Shown: positions 46,872 through 56,487 of the stretch, piece by piece
How positions within the stretch are numbered: the first letter of the stretch is position 1
Layout of the letters: the number at the start of each line of letters is the position of its first letter
Source of the DNA: Fontibacterium oligotrophicum
GTDB lineage: Bacteria; Pseudomonadota; Alphaproteobacteria; Pelagibacterales; Pelagibacteraceae
Direction: 5' to 3'
DNA length: 64,000 bases
NCBI GenBank assembly: GCA_965235975.1
Contig: CBDDZZ010000002.1
Location: forward strand, 1-64,000
Translations under genes and position numbers: made by a program
Notes under the pieces: generated by a model
What the model was told of the DNA's origin: nothing
Seen by the model: the letters and a program-made list of their open reading frames with translations, nothing else
Database searches by the model: none

Positions 46872-47642
46872 TTATAAAAAAGTACTTATTTTTTTTTTAA
46901 TATTGTTAGATTTTATTAATGATTCGCCAATTAGGAAGGTTCTAATATTTGTGTTTTTAGTTATATGGAGAATATCTTTTCTGGAATTAATACCGCTTTC
47001 AGAAATAACTATACGATTTTTTAAATTAAATTTTTTATATAATTTAATTGTATTATTTATGTCTGTTTTAAAATTTTTTAAGTTACGATTATTAATTCCA
47101 ATAATACTTTTTTTTAAACTTAAAGCGAAAGTCATCTCTTTTTCATCATGAACTTCTACTATTGTATCTAAGCCACATTTATTAGCTACATCATATAATT
47201 CTTTTGCTAGCTTTTCTTTTATAGCAGACAATAAAATTAATATGCAATCTGCTCCATAAAATTTTGCCTCATAAATTTGAAATGGATCAATAAAAAAATC
47301 CTTCGCTAGAATTGGAATGTTATATTTACTTTTTATTTGCTGCATAAATTTTTTATTACCTAAAAAAAATTTATCTTCAGTCAATACTGACAAGCATGAA
47401 GCACCTCCTTCTATATATTGTTTAGCTATTTCATTAGGATTAAATTTTTTTTTTAGAATTCCTTTTGAGGGACTAGCTTTTTTAATTTCAGCTATAATTG
47501 AAATTTTATTTTTTTTAATATTATTTAGCAATCTTGATTTAAAAAAAGATTTTTTTTTAAGATTAGAAAATATTGTATTATTTTTTTTATGGAAAATAAT
47601 TTTTTTTTTTTTATAGTTAATAATTTTTCTTAGAATATTCAT
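46872..47642 (-). CDS. trpC: Indole-3-glycerol phosphate synthase
   Basis: A 256-residue TIM-barrel enzyme, fourth step in tryptophan synthesis. Motifs: IAEIKKASPSKGILKKKFNP, SVLTEDKFFLG, PILAKDFFIDPFQIYEA with the catalytic Lys, and IGINNRNLKNFK. It is not fused to TrpF. It follows trpD after two bases on the same strand. The codon use is extremely A-rich, giving many Lys. Confidence 0.95.
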   Translation of the reverse strand: MNILRKIINYKKKKIIFHKKNNTIFSNLKKKSFFKSRLLNNIKKNKISIIAEIKKASPSKGILKKKFNPNEIAKQYIEGGASCLSVLTEDKFFLGNKKFMQQIKSKYNIPILAKDFFIDPFQIYEAKFYGADCILILLSAIKEKLAKELYDVANKCGLDTIVEVHDEKEMTFALSLKKSIIGINNRNLKNFKTDINNTIKLYKKFNLKNRIVISESGINSRKDILHITKNTNIRTFLIGESLIKSNNIKKKISTFL

Positions 47643-47644
47643 TA

Positions 47645-48640
47645 TTACGTAAATTGATAAATTTTTTTAATAGCATTACCTGATAGTAAATAATCCCTCA
47701 CTTTATAATATGCTTTCTTTAAATCTCTTTCTTTTTCAGAAACTATTAGTCCAGCGGCCGCATTAAGTGCAACAATTTCTGAAAAAGCATTTTGTTTTCC
47801 TTTTAAGATTTCTATTATTTTTTTACTATTGTACCCAGCATCTTTTCCAACAATTGATTTAAAATTGTATTTTTTTTTAATTATAGATTTTGGATTAATT
47901 ATAAAACTTTTAATTTTTTTATTATTCAGTTCATAAACTTTGGTTTTATTAAAAATAGATATTTCATCTAAACCTTCATTACTGTGAAAAACCCATGCTT
48001 TCTTATGTCCTAACGCCTTTAAAACATTTATGTATGGAAGTAATAAATTTTTATCAAAGATGCCAATAATTTGCCTTTTCACTAAGCCTGGATTTATTAA
48101 AGGACCTAAAAGATTAAAAATTGTTTTAAAAGGAAGATTTTTTCTTACATTAGCTACATTTTTCATTGCTAAATGATAATTTGGAGCAAATAAAAAAATA
48201 AAATGATTTTTTTTAATTTTTTTTTCTAAATTTTTTTTATTATCCATTATATTAATTCCAAGTTTTTCTAATACATCAGCTGATCCGCATTTTGAGGTAA
48301 TTGATCTATTTCCATGCTTAACTACATTAACTCCTAGCCCCGATAGTACAATTGCAGCTGCTGTTGAAACATTAAGAGTTTGTTTTCCATCACCGCCTGT
48401 ACCACATGTATCTATTGAGTTTTTTGGAACTTTAACTTTGATTAACTTTTTTCTTAGAATTTTTGCAGCTATAAAAATATTCTTATAGTTATGTCCGTTC
48501 CTAGAGATCAAAGTTAAAATTGCAGAGATTAAATTCTCGTTAATTTCAGCACTAATAATTTTCTTAAATAAAAAATTTAGTTCTGAATTTGATAAATCTT
48601 TATTAAGGATTAATCTTGTTACTATATTTTTTAATATCAT
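47645..48640 (-). CDS. trpD: Anthranilate phosphoribosyltransferase
   Basis: A 331-residue enzyme joining anthranilate to PRPP. The PRPP-binding glycine loop DTCGTGGDGKQTLNVST and KHGNRSITSKCGSADVLE are clear, with NVRKNLPFKTIFNLLGPLIN in the centre. Its start overlaps the trpG stop by four bases (48637-48640). It lies between trpG and trpC in an uninterrupted trpEGDC operon. Confidence 0.96.
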   Translation of the reverse strand: MILKNIVTRLILNKDLSNSELNFLFKKIISAEINENLISAILTLISRNGHNYKNIFIAAKILRKKLIKVKVPKNSIDTCGTGGDGKQTLNVSTAAAIVLSGLGVNVVKHGNRSITSKCGSADVLEKLGINIMDNKKNLEKKIKKNHFIFLFAPNYHLAMKNVANVRKNLPFKTIFNLLGPLINPGLVKRQIIGIFDKNLLLPYINVLKALGHKKAWVFHSNEGLDEISIFNKTKVYELNNKKIKSFIINPKSIIKKKYNFKSIVGKDAGYNSKKIIEILKGKQNAFSEIVALNAAAGLIVSEKERDLKKAYYKVRDYLLSGNAIKKIYQFT

Positions 48641-49209
48641 TTAATTTTTATAAAGTTTTTAAAGATTACTTTTCCAAAATTTGTTTTAATACTCTCAGGA
48701 TGAAATTGAATGCCATACAGATGATATTTTTTATGACTAATACCCATAATGATATTATCTACCGTTTTTGCCGAGATTTCAAAATCATCAATAAGAGTTT
48801 TTCTGTCAATTATAAGACTATGATATCTTGTTGCATAAATATTTTTTGGAATTTTTTTAAAAAGCTTTGATCCATTGTGCATAATTTTACTTAATTTTCC
48901 GTGCATAACTATTTTTGCTTTTTTGATTACTGAGCCAAAAGCAGCACCTATAATTTGATGTCCAAGGCAAATTCCTAAAATAGGAATTGTTTTATAAAAT
49001 TTTTTAACTAAATTTATGCAAATTCCAGAGCTATCAGGATGGCCTGGGCCTGGTGATATGACAATTTTATCAAACTTATTTTTTGATATTTCTTTTAATG
49101 ATATTTTGTCATTTCTAAAAACTTCAACTTTTGCACCCAACTCAGAAAGCGAATGAAAAATATTATATGTAAAACTATCATAGTTATCTATTAACAGTAT
49201 TTTTTTCAT
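48637..49209 (-). CDS. trpG: Anthranilate synthase component II (glutamine amidotransferase)
   Basis: A 190-residue class I amidotransferase supplying ammonia to TrpE. The catalytic Cys is in LGICLGHQIIG, and the His-Glu pair in IQFHPESIKT. N-terminal LIDNYDSFTYNIFHSLSELG is standard. It starts one base after trpE ends. In many bacteria the same subunit also serves PabB; no pabB is visible here. Confidence 0.96.
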   Translation of the reverse strand: MKKILLIDNYDSFTYNIFHSLSELGAKVEVFRNDKISLKEISKNKFDKIVISPGPGHPDSSGICINLVKKFYKTIPILGICLGHQIIGAAFGSVIKKAKIVMHGKLSKIMHNGSKLFKKIPKNIYATRYHSLIIDRKTLIDDFEISAKTVDNIIMGISHKKYHLYGIQFHPESIKTNFGKVIFKNFIKIK

Positions 49210-50670
49210 TTAGTTAGCAGCCTCAAATAACGCCTTTGCTTTATTTACCGTCTCTTTGTACTCCTTTATAGGAACACTATCAGCCACAATCCCAGCTCCT
49301 GATTGTACATAGATTTTATTATCAATAATTAAAGCGGTTCTTAAAGCTATACATGTGTCCATTTCATTATTGGGAGTGAAATATCCAATACCACCAGCAT
49401 ACAATTTTCTTTTAGTTAATTCTAAATTATCAATAATTTCCATGGCTCTTATTTTGGGGGCTCCCGAAACAGTTCCGGCTGGAAAACCTGAGAACAAAGT
49501 ATCTAATAATGTATTTTGTTTATCAAAATCTCCAACTACGTTTGAAACTATATGCATAACATGTGAATATTTTTCAACTTTAAATTTTTGATCAACTTTT
49601 ACGGTTCCAATTTTTGAAACTTTGCCAACATCATTTCGTCCCAAATCAAGTAACATTAAATGTTCAGAAATTTCTTTTTTATCATTAAGAAGTTCTTTTT
49701 TAAATTTATTATCTTCTTTAATATTTTTTCCTCTAGGTCTGGTCCCTGCAATAGGTCTAATAGTAATCTTGTTATCTCTTACTCTAACTAAAATCTCGGG
49801 ACTACTGCCAGATATTTTAAATTTATTAAAGTTAAAGAAGAACATAAATGGAGAAGGATTTATAATTCTTAATTTTTTATAAAAATTAATAGGGGTTTTA
49901 TTTAATTTACTTTCAAATCTTTGACTTAAGACAACCTGAAATATCTCGCCACTATTAATTAATTTTTTAGCCTTAATTATAGATTTCAAAAAAGTATTTT
50001 TTGAAATATTGCTTTTAATAATATTTCCGATTTTATTTTTTTTTAAATTAGGATTAGAAATACAAACGTTATTTATTCTCGCAATAAATTTATTTATTTC
50101 TTCACATTTCAATAAATATATTTTTTTAAGGTTTATTTTTTTTTGTGTTCCATAAATATTTTGTATAAAAAATAATTTATTTTTCTCATTGTCATAAATG
50201 ACAACTAATTGTGGACGAATTAATTTTACATCAGGAATTTTAATATCGTTTTTGCAATTATTAGGAATTTTTTCTTTAAACCTTACTATATCATATCCAA
50301 AATACCCTGCTATCATTGCTGACATTAATGGTAGTTTTTTTGAAGTCTTAAAGGAAAATTTTTTTATTAACTTATTTAAATAATCAAAAGGTTTTTTTTT
50401 AATTATTTTTTTTTTATTATTTAAAATTTTAATTACATGATTATTATTTACCTCAATTATCTGGTCAGGATTAAAACCAAATATAGTATAACGTCCTCTA
50501 TTCTTAACCTTTTCTACTGACTCAAATATAAAACTATCTTTACTTAATGAGACTAACTCAATTAATTTCTCTATTGTTTGTAATTTTGGCTTATCTTTTA
50601 TAGCATAAATCTGCGAAAAAATTTTTTTTTTTAAATCTTTTTTAAATTCATTAAAAGTTGAAAATTTCAT
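49210..50670 (-). CDS. trpE: Anthranilate synthase component I
   Basis: A 486-residue chorismate-utilising enzyme. C-terminal blocks are SGEIFQVVLSQRFESK, SPEILVRVRDNKITIRPIAG, then TRPRGKN and SGAPKIRAMEIID. The N-terminal feedback region has SFIFESVEKVKNRGRYTIFG, the tryptophan-binding ESV motif, so inhibition by tryptophan is likely. No leader peptide was recognised; its ATG follows the SurA/PpiD-like gene by one base, so the two are probably co-transcribed. Confidence 0.96.
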   Translation of the reverse strand: MKFSTFNEFKKDLKKKIFSQIYAIKDKPKLQTIEKLIELVSLSKDSFIFESVEKVKNRGRYTIFGFNPDQIIEVNNNHVIKILNNKKKIIKKKPFDYLNKLIKKFSFKTSKKLPLMSAMIAGYFGYDIVRFKEKIPNNCKNDIKIPDVKLIRPQLVVIYDNEKNKLFFIQNIYGTQKKINLKKIYLLKCEEINKFIARINNVCISNPNLKKNKIGNIIKSNISKNTFLKSIIKAKKLINSGEIFQVVLSQRFESKLNKTPINFYKKLRIINPSPFMFFFNFNKFKISGSSPEILVRVRDNKITIRPIAGTRPRGKNIKEDNKFKKELLNDKKEISEHLMLLDLGRNDVGKVSKIGTVKVDQKFKVEKYSHVMHIVSNVVGDFDKQNTLLDTLFSGFPAGTVSGAPKIRAMEIIDNLELTKRKLYAGGIGYFTPNNEMDTCIALRTALIIDNKIYVQSGAGIVADSVPIKEYKETVNKAKALFEAAN

Positions 50671-50671
50671 T

Positions 50672-51298
50672 TTAAAAATTTTTAAGGTAACTATTTAATT
50701 GTTTTTCATTAATTATAATTTGATATTTTTTCCTTAAAAAATCTTCGTATAGGATATTTATTTTATTACTAAGAATAATTTCAGAATTTTTTTTGTTGTT
50801 AGGAATATATCCACTAATTGAATTTATAATTATTTTTTGTTTAAGATTTTTATTGATTTGTTCCTCAAGAATTTTTGAATTTATATTTTTTTCTAATAAA
50901 AATTTTTCATATTTTGTTCTTGAAAAAACTTCTTTATCTTTAAATTCATTACTATTTTTTATTTCTATAGCTATCACTGTATCATCGATCATAATTCCCA
51001 AATTTTTCGCGTGAAGCTTTAGCAGTTTTTCGGATATAATGTTTGATATAGCAAGTATATGAATATTTTTCTCAATTGCTATTTTTTGAGATTGAATATT
51101 ATTATTTCTAATTATTTTATTGAATTCATTGGCAAATTCACTAAAAGATATTTCATCACCATCGATTTCTGCTATAGTGCCATTATAGTCCGATCTATAA
51201 AAATCATTAATTCCCCAAAACACAAAACTTAGAGCAATTAATGCTATGAAAATTTTAGCCATTACTGTTTCTGAGAATTTTCTTAATGATGATAGCAT
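50672..51298 (-). CDS. SurA/PpiD N-terminal domain protein, short form
   Basis: A 208-residue protein with one N-terminal transmembrane anchor (residues about 13-30, AKIFIALIALSFVFWGI) followed by NDFYRSDYNGTIAEIDGDEI, SEFANEFNKIIRNNN and a SurA_N-like chaperone region. Full-length PpiD-type proteins at this place in alphaproteobacteria exceed 450 residues and contain a parvulin domain, which is missing here. The frame ends with a clean TAA two bases before trpE. It may be a periplasm-facing holdase without isomerase activity. A reading error near its 3' end cannot fully explain the loss, as no parvulin-coding sequence remains. Confidence 0.75.
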   Translation of the reverse strand: MLSSLRKFSETVMAKIFIALIALSFVFWGINDFYRSDYNGTIAEIDGDEISFSEFANEFNKIIRNNNIQSQKIAIEKNIHILAISNIISEKLLKLHAKNLGIMIDDTVIAIEIKNSNEFKDKEVFSRTKYEKFLLEKNINSKILEEQINKNLKQKIIINSISGYIPNNKKNSEIILSNKINILYEDFLRKKYQIIINEKQLNSYLKNF

Positions 51299-51343
51299 TT
51301 AATATTTTAAAAGAGATTATTTTAGTCTAGATATAACTTATTT

Positions 51344-52099
51344 ATGAGCAAAACTATATATTTTATAGCCAACTGGAAAATGAATGGTAATTTTCATTCT
51401 ATTACAGAAATTGAAAATGTTAATAATTTTTTAAGAAAAAACGTATTTTCAAAATTAAAAAAAATTATATTTTGTCCACCCTCTAATTTGTTAGTATCTT
51501 TTACTAAAAAAATTAAAGCTAAATTAATAGATTTTGGGGCACAAGATATTAGTAAAATAGATTTTAGTCACGGTCCATATACAGGTCAGCTAAGCGCAAA
51601 GATGATTAAAGATTCTGGCGCTAACTATGTTATTATCGGTCATTCAGAAAAAAGGTTATTAGACGAAGATTATAAAACTATTAAAAAAAAAATTAGTATT
51701 GCTATAAAAAATAAACTGAAAGTTATTTTTTGTATCGGAGAAAATTTATCGCAAAAGAATAAAAATTTATCGTTTAAAACTTTAAAAAATCAAATTACAA
51801 ATTCTTTAGATAAAAAAATTGACTTTAATAATTTAATTATTGCTTATGAGCCAATTTGGTCTATTGGAACTGGTATTATTCCATCGAATAATTATTTAGA
51901 TCAAATTTATCAAAATTTAAAAAAATTTTTAAATGAGAAATACAAGGTTAAATATCCCGTCCTAATATATGGTGGATCTGTTACCACGGATAATGTTGCA
52001 ATTTTAGCAAAGAATAGTTTAATATCTGGTTTTTTAATTGGTGGAGCTTCTTTAAGAAGTAAAAGCCTCATTAAGATTATAAAAAATTATTTTAAATAA
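51344..52099 (+). CDS. tpiA: Triose-phosphate isomerase
   Basis: A 251-residue TIM-barrel glycolytic enzyme. FIANWKMNG (substrate Lys) at residues 7-15, GHSEKRLL (catalytic His), AYEPIWSIGTG (catalytic Glu and loop 6) and YGGSV near the C-terminus. It is divergent from the SurA-like gene with 45 bases between, which must hold both promoters; TATAAC near 51332 is a possible -10. First gene of tpiA-secG-pyrG-kdsA-eno. Confidence 0.97.
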   Translation: MSKTIYFIANWKMNGNFHSITEIENVNNFLRKNVFSKLKKIIFCPPSNLLVSFTKKIKAKLIDFGAQDISKIDFSHGPYTGQLSAKMIKDSGANYVIIGHSEKRLLDEDYKTIKKKISIAIKNKLKVIFCIGENLSQKNKNLSFKTLKNQITNSLDKKIDFNNLIIAYEPIWSIGTGIIPSNNYLDQIYQNLKKFLNEKYKVKYPVLIYGGSVTTDNVAILAKNSLISGFLIGGASLRSKSLIKIIKNYFK

Positions 52100-52102
52100 T
52101 TA

Positions 52103-52408
52103 ATGGAAACTTTATTATTAGTAATTCATATTACTTTAGCCATTCTTCTGATTGGATCAGTATTACTCCAGAAATCAGATGGTGGGGCTTTAGGAATAGG
52201 GGGGAATAGTGATAATCTAATGTCATCCAGATCAGCTGGCAATTTTTTAACCAAATTTACCACCGTTCTAGCTTTTTTATTTATTATAACTAGTATTTCT
52301 TTAACTCTTGTTAATAAAAAAGATAATTCACAAAAATCAATCATTGATAAAATTGAACAGTTAGATAAAAATAGCAGTTCACAACCAAAAATTCCTAGTT
52401 CAAAATAA
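52103..52408 (+). CDS. secG: Preprotein translocase subunit SecG
   Basis: A 101-residue subunit with two transmembrane helices (residues 2-20 and 50-70). The connecting loop SVLLQKSDGGALGIGGNSD has the family motif. The tail is hydrophilic. It stimulates SecYE-dependent export. Between tpiA and pyrG, as in most alphaproteobacteria. Confidence 0.95.
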   Translation: METLLLVIHITLAILLIGSVLLQKSDGGALGIGGNSDNLMSSRSAGNFLTKFTTVLAFLFIITSISLTLVNKKDNSQKSIIDKIEQLDKNSSSQPKIPSSK

Positions 52409-52461
52409 TTTATTTAATATTTTCTTTGTCATAACTGCTAAATAATCTATAGTGATCTTCC

Positions 52462-54096
52462 ATGGTCCGTTTTATTTTTGTTACCGGCGGCGTGGTTTCA
52501 TCACTTGGCAAGGGTATTGCTTCTGCTTCAATAGCTACATTATTACAGTCACGGGGTTACAAAGTAAGAATTCGAAAATTAGATCCTTACTTAAATATAG
52601 ATCCAGGGACAATGAACCCTTACGAACATGGAGAAGTTTACGTGACAGAAGATGGCGCTGAAACTGATCTTGATCTTGGACATTACGAAAGATTCACGGA
52701 AATAAATACAAAAAAATCAGATAATATTACTACAGGAAAAATTTATCAAAATATAATCACCAAAGAAAGAAACGGTCATTATAAAGGATCAACAGTTCAA
52801 ATTATTCCGCATGTCACGGATGAAATAAAAAAATTTATTACTAGTGATTTGACTAATGAAGATTTTGTAATTTGTGAAATAGGAGGAACGGTTGGAGATA
52901 TTGAAAGTTTACCATTCTTAGAAGCAATCAGACAATACTCTAATGAAGCTGGAACTGAAAAATGTTTATTTATCCATTTAACATTAGTACCATATATTAA
53001 AAGTGCAGCAGAATTAAAAACAAAACCAACGCAGCATTCAGTAAAGGAATTAAGAAGCATTGGTATTCAACCTGACATGATTTTGTGTCGTTCAGAAAGT
53101 TTAATTCCTAACGAAGAAAAAGCTAAAATAGCGTTATTCTGTAATGTAAAAAAATCAAATGTATTTCAATCCATAGATGTAAAATCAATTTATGAAGTAC
53201 CTTTAAAATACCAAGAAGAGGAATTAGATAAAAAAATATTAGATCACTTTGGTATTGAAAGTAAAAAAAATCCTAAATTAGATAATTGGAAGTCATTTAA
53301 TAAAAAACTTAATAGTAAAAAAAATAATATTAAAATTTCAATTGTTGGTAAATATACGCATTTAAAAGATGCTTATAAATCTTTGCATGAAGCTCTAATC
53401 CATGCTGCAGTTTATAATAATGTTCATTTAGATCTAAATTGGATTGAATCATCTGATATAAAAAATTCAAAAGATTTAGAAAGTAAATTAGAAAAAACTA
53501 ATGGAATTTTGATACCGGGTGGTTTTGGAAAACGTGGTGTTGAAGGTAAAATTTTATCTGTTCAATATGCAAGAACAAAGAAAATTCCTTTTTTTGGAAT
53601 TTGTTTTGGAATGCAAATATCTATTATTGAACTTTCGAAAAATTTATTAGGTTTAAAAGATTCAAATTCTACAGAGTTGTCTAAGACCAAAAACCCAGTA
53701 GTTTGCCTTATAGAGGAGTGGACAAAAGGAAAAAAAATTTTAAAAGGTGAGAAATATAAAATTGGTGGATCTATGAGACTAGGCTCATATCCAGCTAAAG
53801 TTAAAAAAGATTCATTACTTTATAAGATTTATGGAAATAAGAGTTTAATCCATGAAAGACATAGACATAGATATGAAGTAAATAGTTCATATAAATCAAT
53901 GTTAGAAAAAAAAGGAGTTATTTTTTCAGCAAATTCTCCAGATGGAAAATTGCCAGAGGCTATAGAGCTTAATAATCATCCTTGGTTTATAGGCGTTCAA
54001 TTTCATCCCGAATTAAAATCAAGACCATTTACCCCTCATAAAATATTTATTTCTTTCATTGATGCCGCTATTAAAAACAAAAATTTAAATTTATGA
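52462..54096 (+). CDS. pyrG: CTP synthase
   Basis: A 544-residue enzyme converting UTP to CTP with glutamine. The N-terminal synthetase domain starts VRFIFVTGGVVSSLGKGIAS. The glutaminase domain has FFGICFGMQISI with the catalytic Cys, and GVQFHPELKSRPF with the His-Glu pair. An intact frame of usual length. The preceding 53 bases may hold a weak internal promoter. Overlaps kdsA by four bases. Confidence 0.97.
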   Translation: MVRFIFVTGGVVSSLGKGIASASIATLLQSRGYKVRIRKLDPYLNIDPGTMNPYEHGEVYVTEDGAETDLDLGHYERFTEINTKKSDNITTGKIYQNIITKERNGHYKGSTVQIIPHVTDEIKKFITSDLTNEDFVICEIGGTVGDIESLPFLEAIRQYSNEAGTEKCLFIHLTLVPYIKSAAELKTKPTQHSVKELRSIGIQPDMILCRSESLIPNEEKAKIALFCNVKKSNVFQSIDVKSIYEVPLKYQEEELDKKILDHFGIESKKNPKLDNWKSFNKKLNSKKNNIKISIVGKYTHLKDAYKSLHEALIHAAVYNNVHLDLNWIESSDIKNSKDLESKLEKTNGILIPGGFGKRGVEGKILSVQYARTKKIPFFGICFGMQISIIELSKNLLGLKDSNSTELSKTKNPVVCLIEEWTKGKKILKGEKYKIGGSMRLGSYPAKVKKDSLLYKIYGNKSLIHERHRHRYEVNSSYKSMLEKKGVIFSANSPDGKLPEAIELNNHPWFIGVQFHPELKSRPFTPHKIFISFIDAAIKNKNLNL

Positions 54097-54920
54097 AAAA
54101 TAAAATTATTAAAATAAAAAAACTTAGTTTAGGAAATAATTTGCCATTAACTTTAATTGCTGGCCCTTGCCAAATTGAAAGTAAAGATCATTGTCACATG
54201 ATAGCTTCGAGAATTAAAGAAATAACTAATAAATTAAAAATCGGATTTATTTTTAAAAGTTCCTTCGACAAAGCGAACAGAACAAGTTTGAAATCTCAAA
54301 GAGGAGTTGGCCTTGAAAAATCTTTATCTATATTTGATTTCATTTCAAAAGATTTAGATATTCCTATTTTAACTGATGTGCACAACGTAGAACAATGTAA
54401 AATAGTTTCTGATGTTGTTGATATTATTCAAATACCTGCTTTTTTATGTAGACAAACAGACCTACTAGTAGCTGCAGCTAAAACAAATAAAGTTATTAAT
54501 GTTAAAAAAGGTCAATTTTTAGCACCATGGGATATGAAAAATGTTATTAAAAAAATTGAAGATACTGGTAATGACAAAATACTACTTACCGAAAGAGGAG
54601 TAAGTTTTGGGTACAATACATTAGTTTCTGATATGCGATCATTGTCGATTTTGTCTGATTTTGGATATCCAGTAGTTTTTGATGCAACCCATTCTGTTCA
54701 ACAACCAGGCGGCAAGGGTGATAGTAGTGGAGGGGAAAGAAAATTTATTAGTTCATTATCAAGAGCTGCCGTCGCGGTGGGGATTTCAACAATTTTTTTA
54801 GAAACGCATGATAACCCAGACAAAGCACCATCTGATGGAGCAAATATGATACCACTAATAGATCTTGAGTATTTGCTTAAAAGTTTAATAGGAATAGATA
54901 AATTAATTAAGACAAAATAA
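54093..54920 (+). CDS. kdsA: 3-deoxy-8-phosphooctulonate synthase
   Basis: A 275-residue TIM-barrel enzyme condensing arabinose 5-phosphate and PEP to KDO 8-phosphate for lipopolysaccharide. Motifs: IAGPCQIESKDH, FKSSFDKANRTS, LLTERGVSFGYNTLVSDMRS and DATHSVQQPGG. Its presence, with lpxA, lpxB, lpxD and lpxI, implies an ordinary lipid A-KDO core. Confidence 0.96.
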   Translation: MKNKIIKIKKLSLGNNLPLTLIAGPCQIESKDHCHMIASRIKEITNKLKIGFIFKSSFDKANRTSLKSQRGVGLEKSLSIFDFISKDLDIPILTDVHNVEQCKIVSDVVDIIQIPAFLCRQTDLLVAAAKTNKVINVKKGQFLAPWDMKNVIKKIEDTGNDKILLTERGVSFGYNTLVSDMRSLSILSDFGYPVVFDATHSVQQPGGKGDSSGGERKFISSLSRAAVAVGISTIFLETHDNPDKAPSDGANMIPLIDLEYLLKSLIGIDKLIKTK

Positions 54921-54922
54921 TA

Positions 54923-56185
54923 ATGTCAGTTATTACAAAGGTTAAAGCTAGACAAGTCTTTGATAGCAGAGGTTTTCCTACAGTAGAAGCAGAAGTAATA
55001 TTAGCAGATGGTTCTATAGGACAGTCGATTGTCCCTTCAGGAGCTTCTACAGGCTCCTACGAAGCTCATGAACTTAGAGACAAAAGTAATGAGTACCTTA
55101 AAAAAGGTGTTTTGAATGCAGTAGAGAATATAAATTCAGAAATTAATAAAACGTTAAAGGGACTATCTACCTTCGATCAAAAAAAAATTGACAACTTTTT
55201 AATTAAACTTGATGGCACTGATAATAAAAAAAGATTAGGCGCAAATGCTATTTTGGCCGTATCTATTGCAAATGTTAAAGCAGCTGCCGCTTGTGATAAA
55301 ACTCCACTTTACAAGTACCTGGGTGGTAATAATAAAAATAAGCTACCTTATCCAATGTTAAATATAATTAACGGAGGAGCACACGCAAATAACTCTCTGC
55401 AAATACAAGAGTTTATGATTAGGCCAGATGGGGGAAAATCATTTTATGATTGTTTGAGAATGTCATTTTTAGTCATTCAAAATTTAAAAGAAGAATTAAA
55501 GTTAAAAAAATTTAATACTAATCTTGGTGACGAGGGAGGCTTTGCACCTTCCTTTGATAATGATGAAATAGCACTAGAATATATAATTAAGGCTATAAAA
55601 AAAGCTGGATTAAAAATTGGAAAAGATATTAATATTTGTTTAGATGTTGCCGCTAATGAACTCTACGTTTCTGGAAAATATAAAATAAAAGAAAATAATA
55701 AAGCTGTAACCGCAGATGAGTTAATTAATTACTATAAAAGTTTATGTAATAAATTTCCAATTGTTTCAATAGAAGATCCAGCCTTTGAAGACGATTGGAA
55801 TGTTTGGAAAAAATTGACAAAAGAATTAGGAAAAAAAATCCAAATTGTTGGAGACGATTTATTTGTAACAAACTTAATACGACTAAAAAAAGGTGTCAAG
55901 GAACTAGCTGCTAATGCAATTTTAATTAAACCAAACCAAATTGGAACAGTTTCAGAAACTCTTGAAGTTATAAATTTTGCTAAAAAAAATAAATTCAATA
56001 CAATTATTTCTCATCGATCTGGTGATAGTGAAGATACCTTTATAGCCGATTTAGCAGTTGCAACAGAATCTTCACAAATTAAAACTGGATCTTTAGCAAG
56101 ATCCGAAAGAGTTGCAAAATATAATAGATTATTAAGAATTGAGGAAGAAATTGGACAAAAAGCTGAAATGGCAAAATTAATATGA
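54923..56185 (+). CDS. eno: Enolase
   Basis: A 420-residue glycolytic enzyme. N-terminal RQVFDSRGFPTVEAEV, the GASTG loop near residue 40, NLGDEGGFAPSF, metal ligands in SIEDPAFEDDW and GDDLFVTN, and the C-terminal signature ILIKPNQIGTVSETLE. The start follows kdsA by two bases; the stop overlaps ftsB. Confidence 0.98.
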   Translation: MSVITKVKARQVFDSRGFPTVEAEVILADGSIGQSIVPSGASTGSYEAHELRDKSNEYLKKGVLNAVENINSEINKTLKGLSTFDQKKIDNFLIKLDGTDNKKRLGANAILAVSIANVKAAAACDKTPLYKYLGGNNKNKLPYPMLNIINGGAHANNSLQIQEFMIRPDGGKSFYDCLRMSFLVIQNLKEELKLKKFNTNLGDEGGFAPSFDNDEIALEYIIKAIKKAGLKIGKDINICLDVAANELYVSGKYKIKENNKAVTADELINYYKSLCNKFPIVSIEDPAFEDDWNVWKKLTKELGKKIQIVGDDLFVTNLIRLKKGVKELAANAILIKPNQIGTVSETLEVINFAKKNKFNTIISHRSGDSEDTFIADLAVATESSQIKTGSLARSERVAKYNRLLRIEEEIGQKAEMAKLI

Positions 56186-56487
56186 AATACGTTTTAGACT
56201 CAACTTCTGAAAAAAAATTTTTTTTAATCTTGCTTATAATATTTTTATATATTCTTTATAATTTTTTTGGTGGAGATAGAGGCCTTATTGAATATTTTAA
56301 AAAAAAAGCACTTTTAAAGGAATTTGAGCAAAAAAATTTAGAAATAAATAAGGAAATTAATTTTTTTGCAAAAAAAAATGATTTCCTATCAGCAAATATT
56401 AATCGTGATTATTTAGATGAAATATATAGAGATTATTTTGTATTGGGAAAAAAAGGAGAAAAGATTTATATTATTAACAAAAAATGA
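56182..56487 (+). CDS. ftsB: FtsB/DivIC-type septum formation initiator
   Basis: A 101-residue bitopic protein: N-terminal helix at about residues 12-30 (FFLILLIIFLYILYNFF) followed by a coiled coil (ALLKEFEQKNLEINKEINFF) and a C-terminal domain with RDYFVLGKKGEKIYII. In division, FtsB links FtsL and FtsQ to septal wall synthesis. It follows eno as in many proteobacteria and overlaps lipA by four bases. Confidence 0.88.
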   Translation: MKYVLDSTSEKKFFLILLIIFLYILYNFFGGDRGLIEYFKKKALLKEFEQKNLEINKEINFFAKKNDFLSANINRDYLDEIYRDYFVLGKKGEKIYIINKK

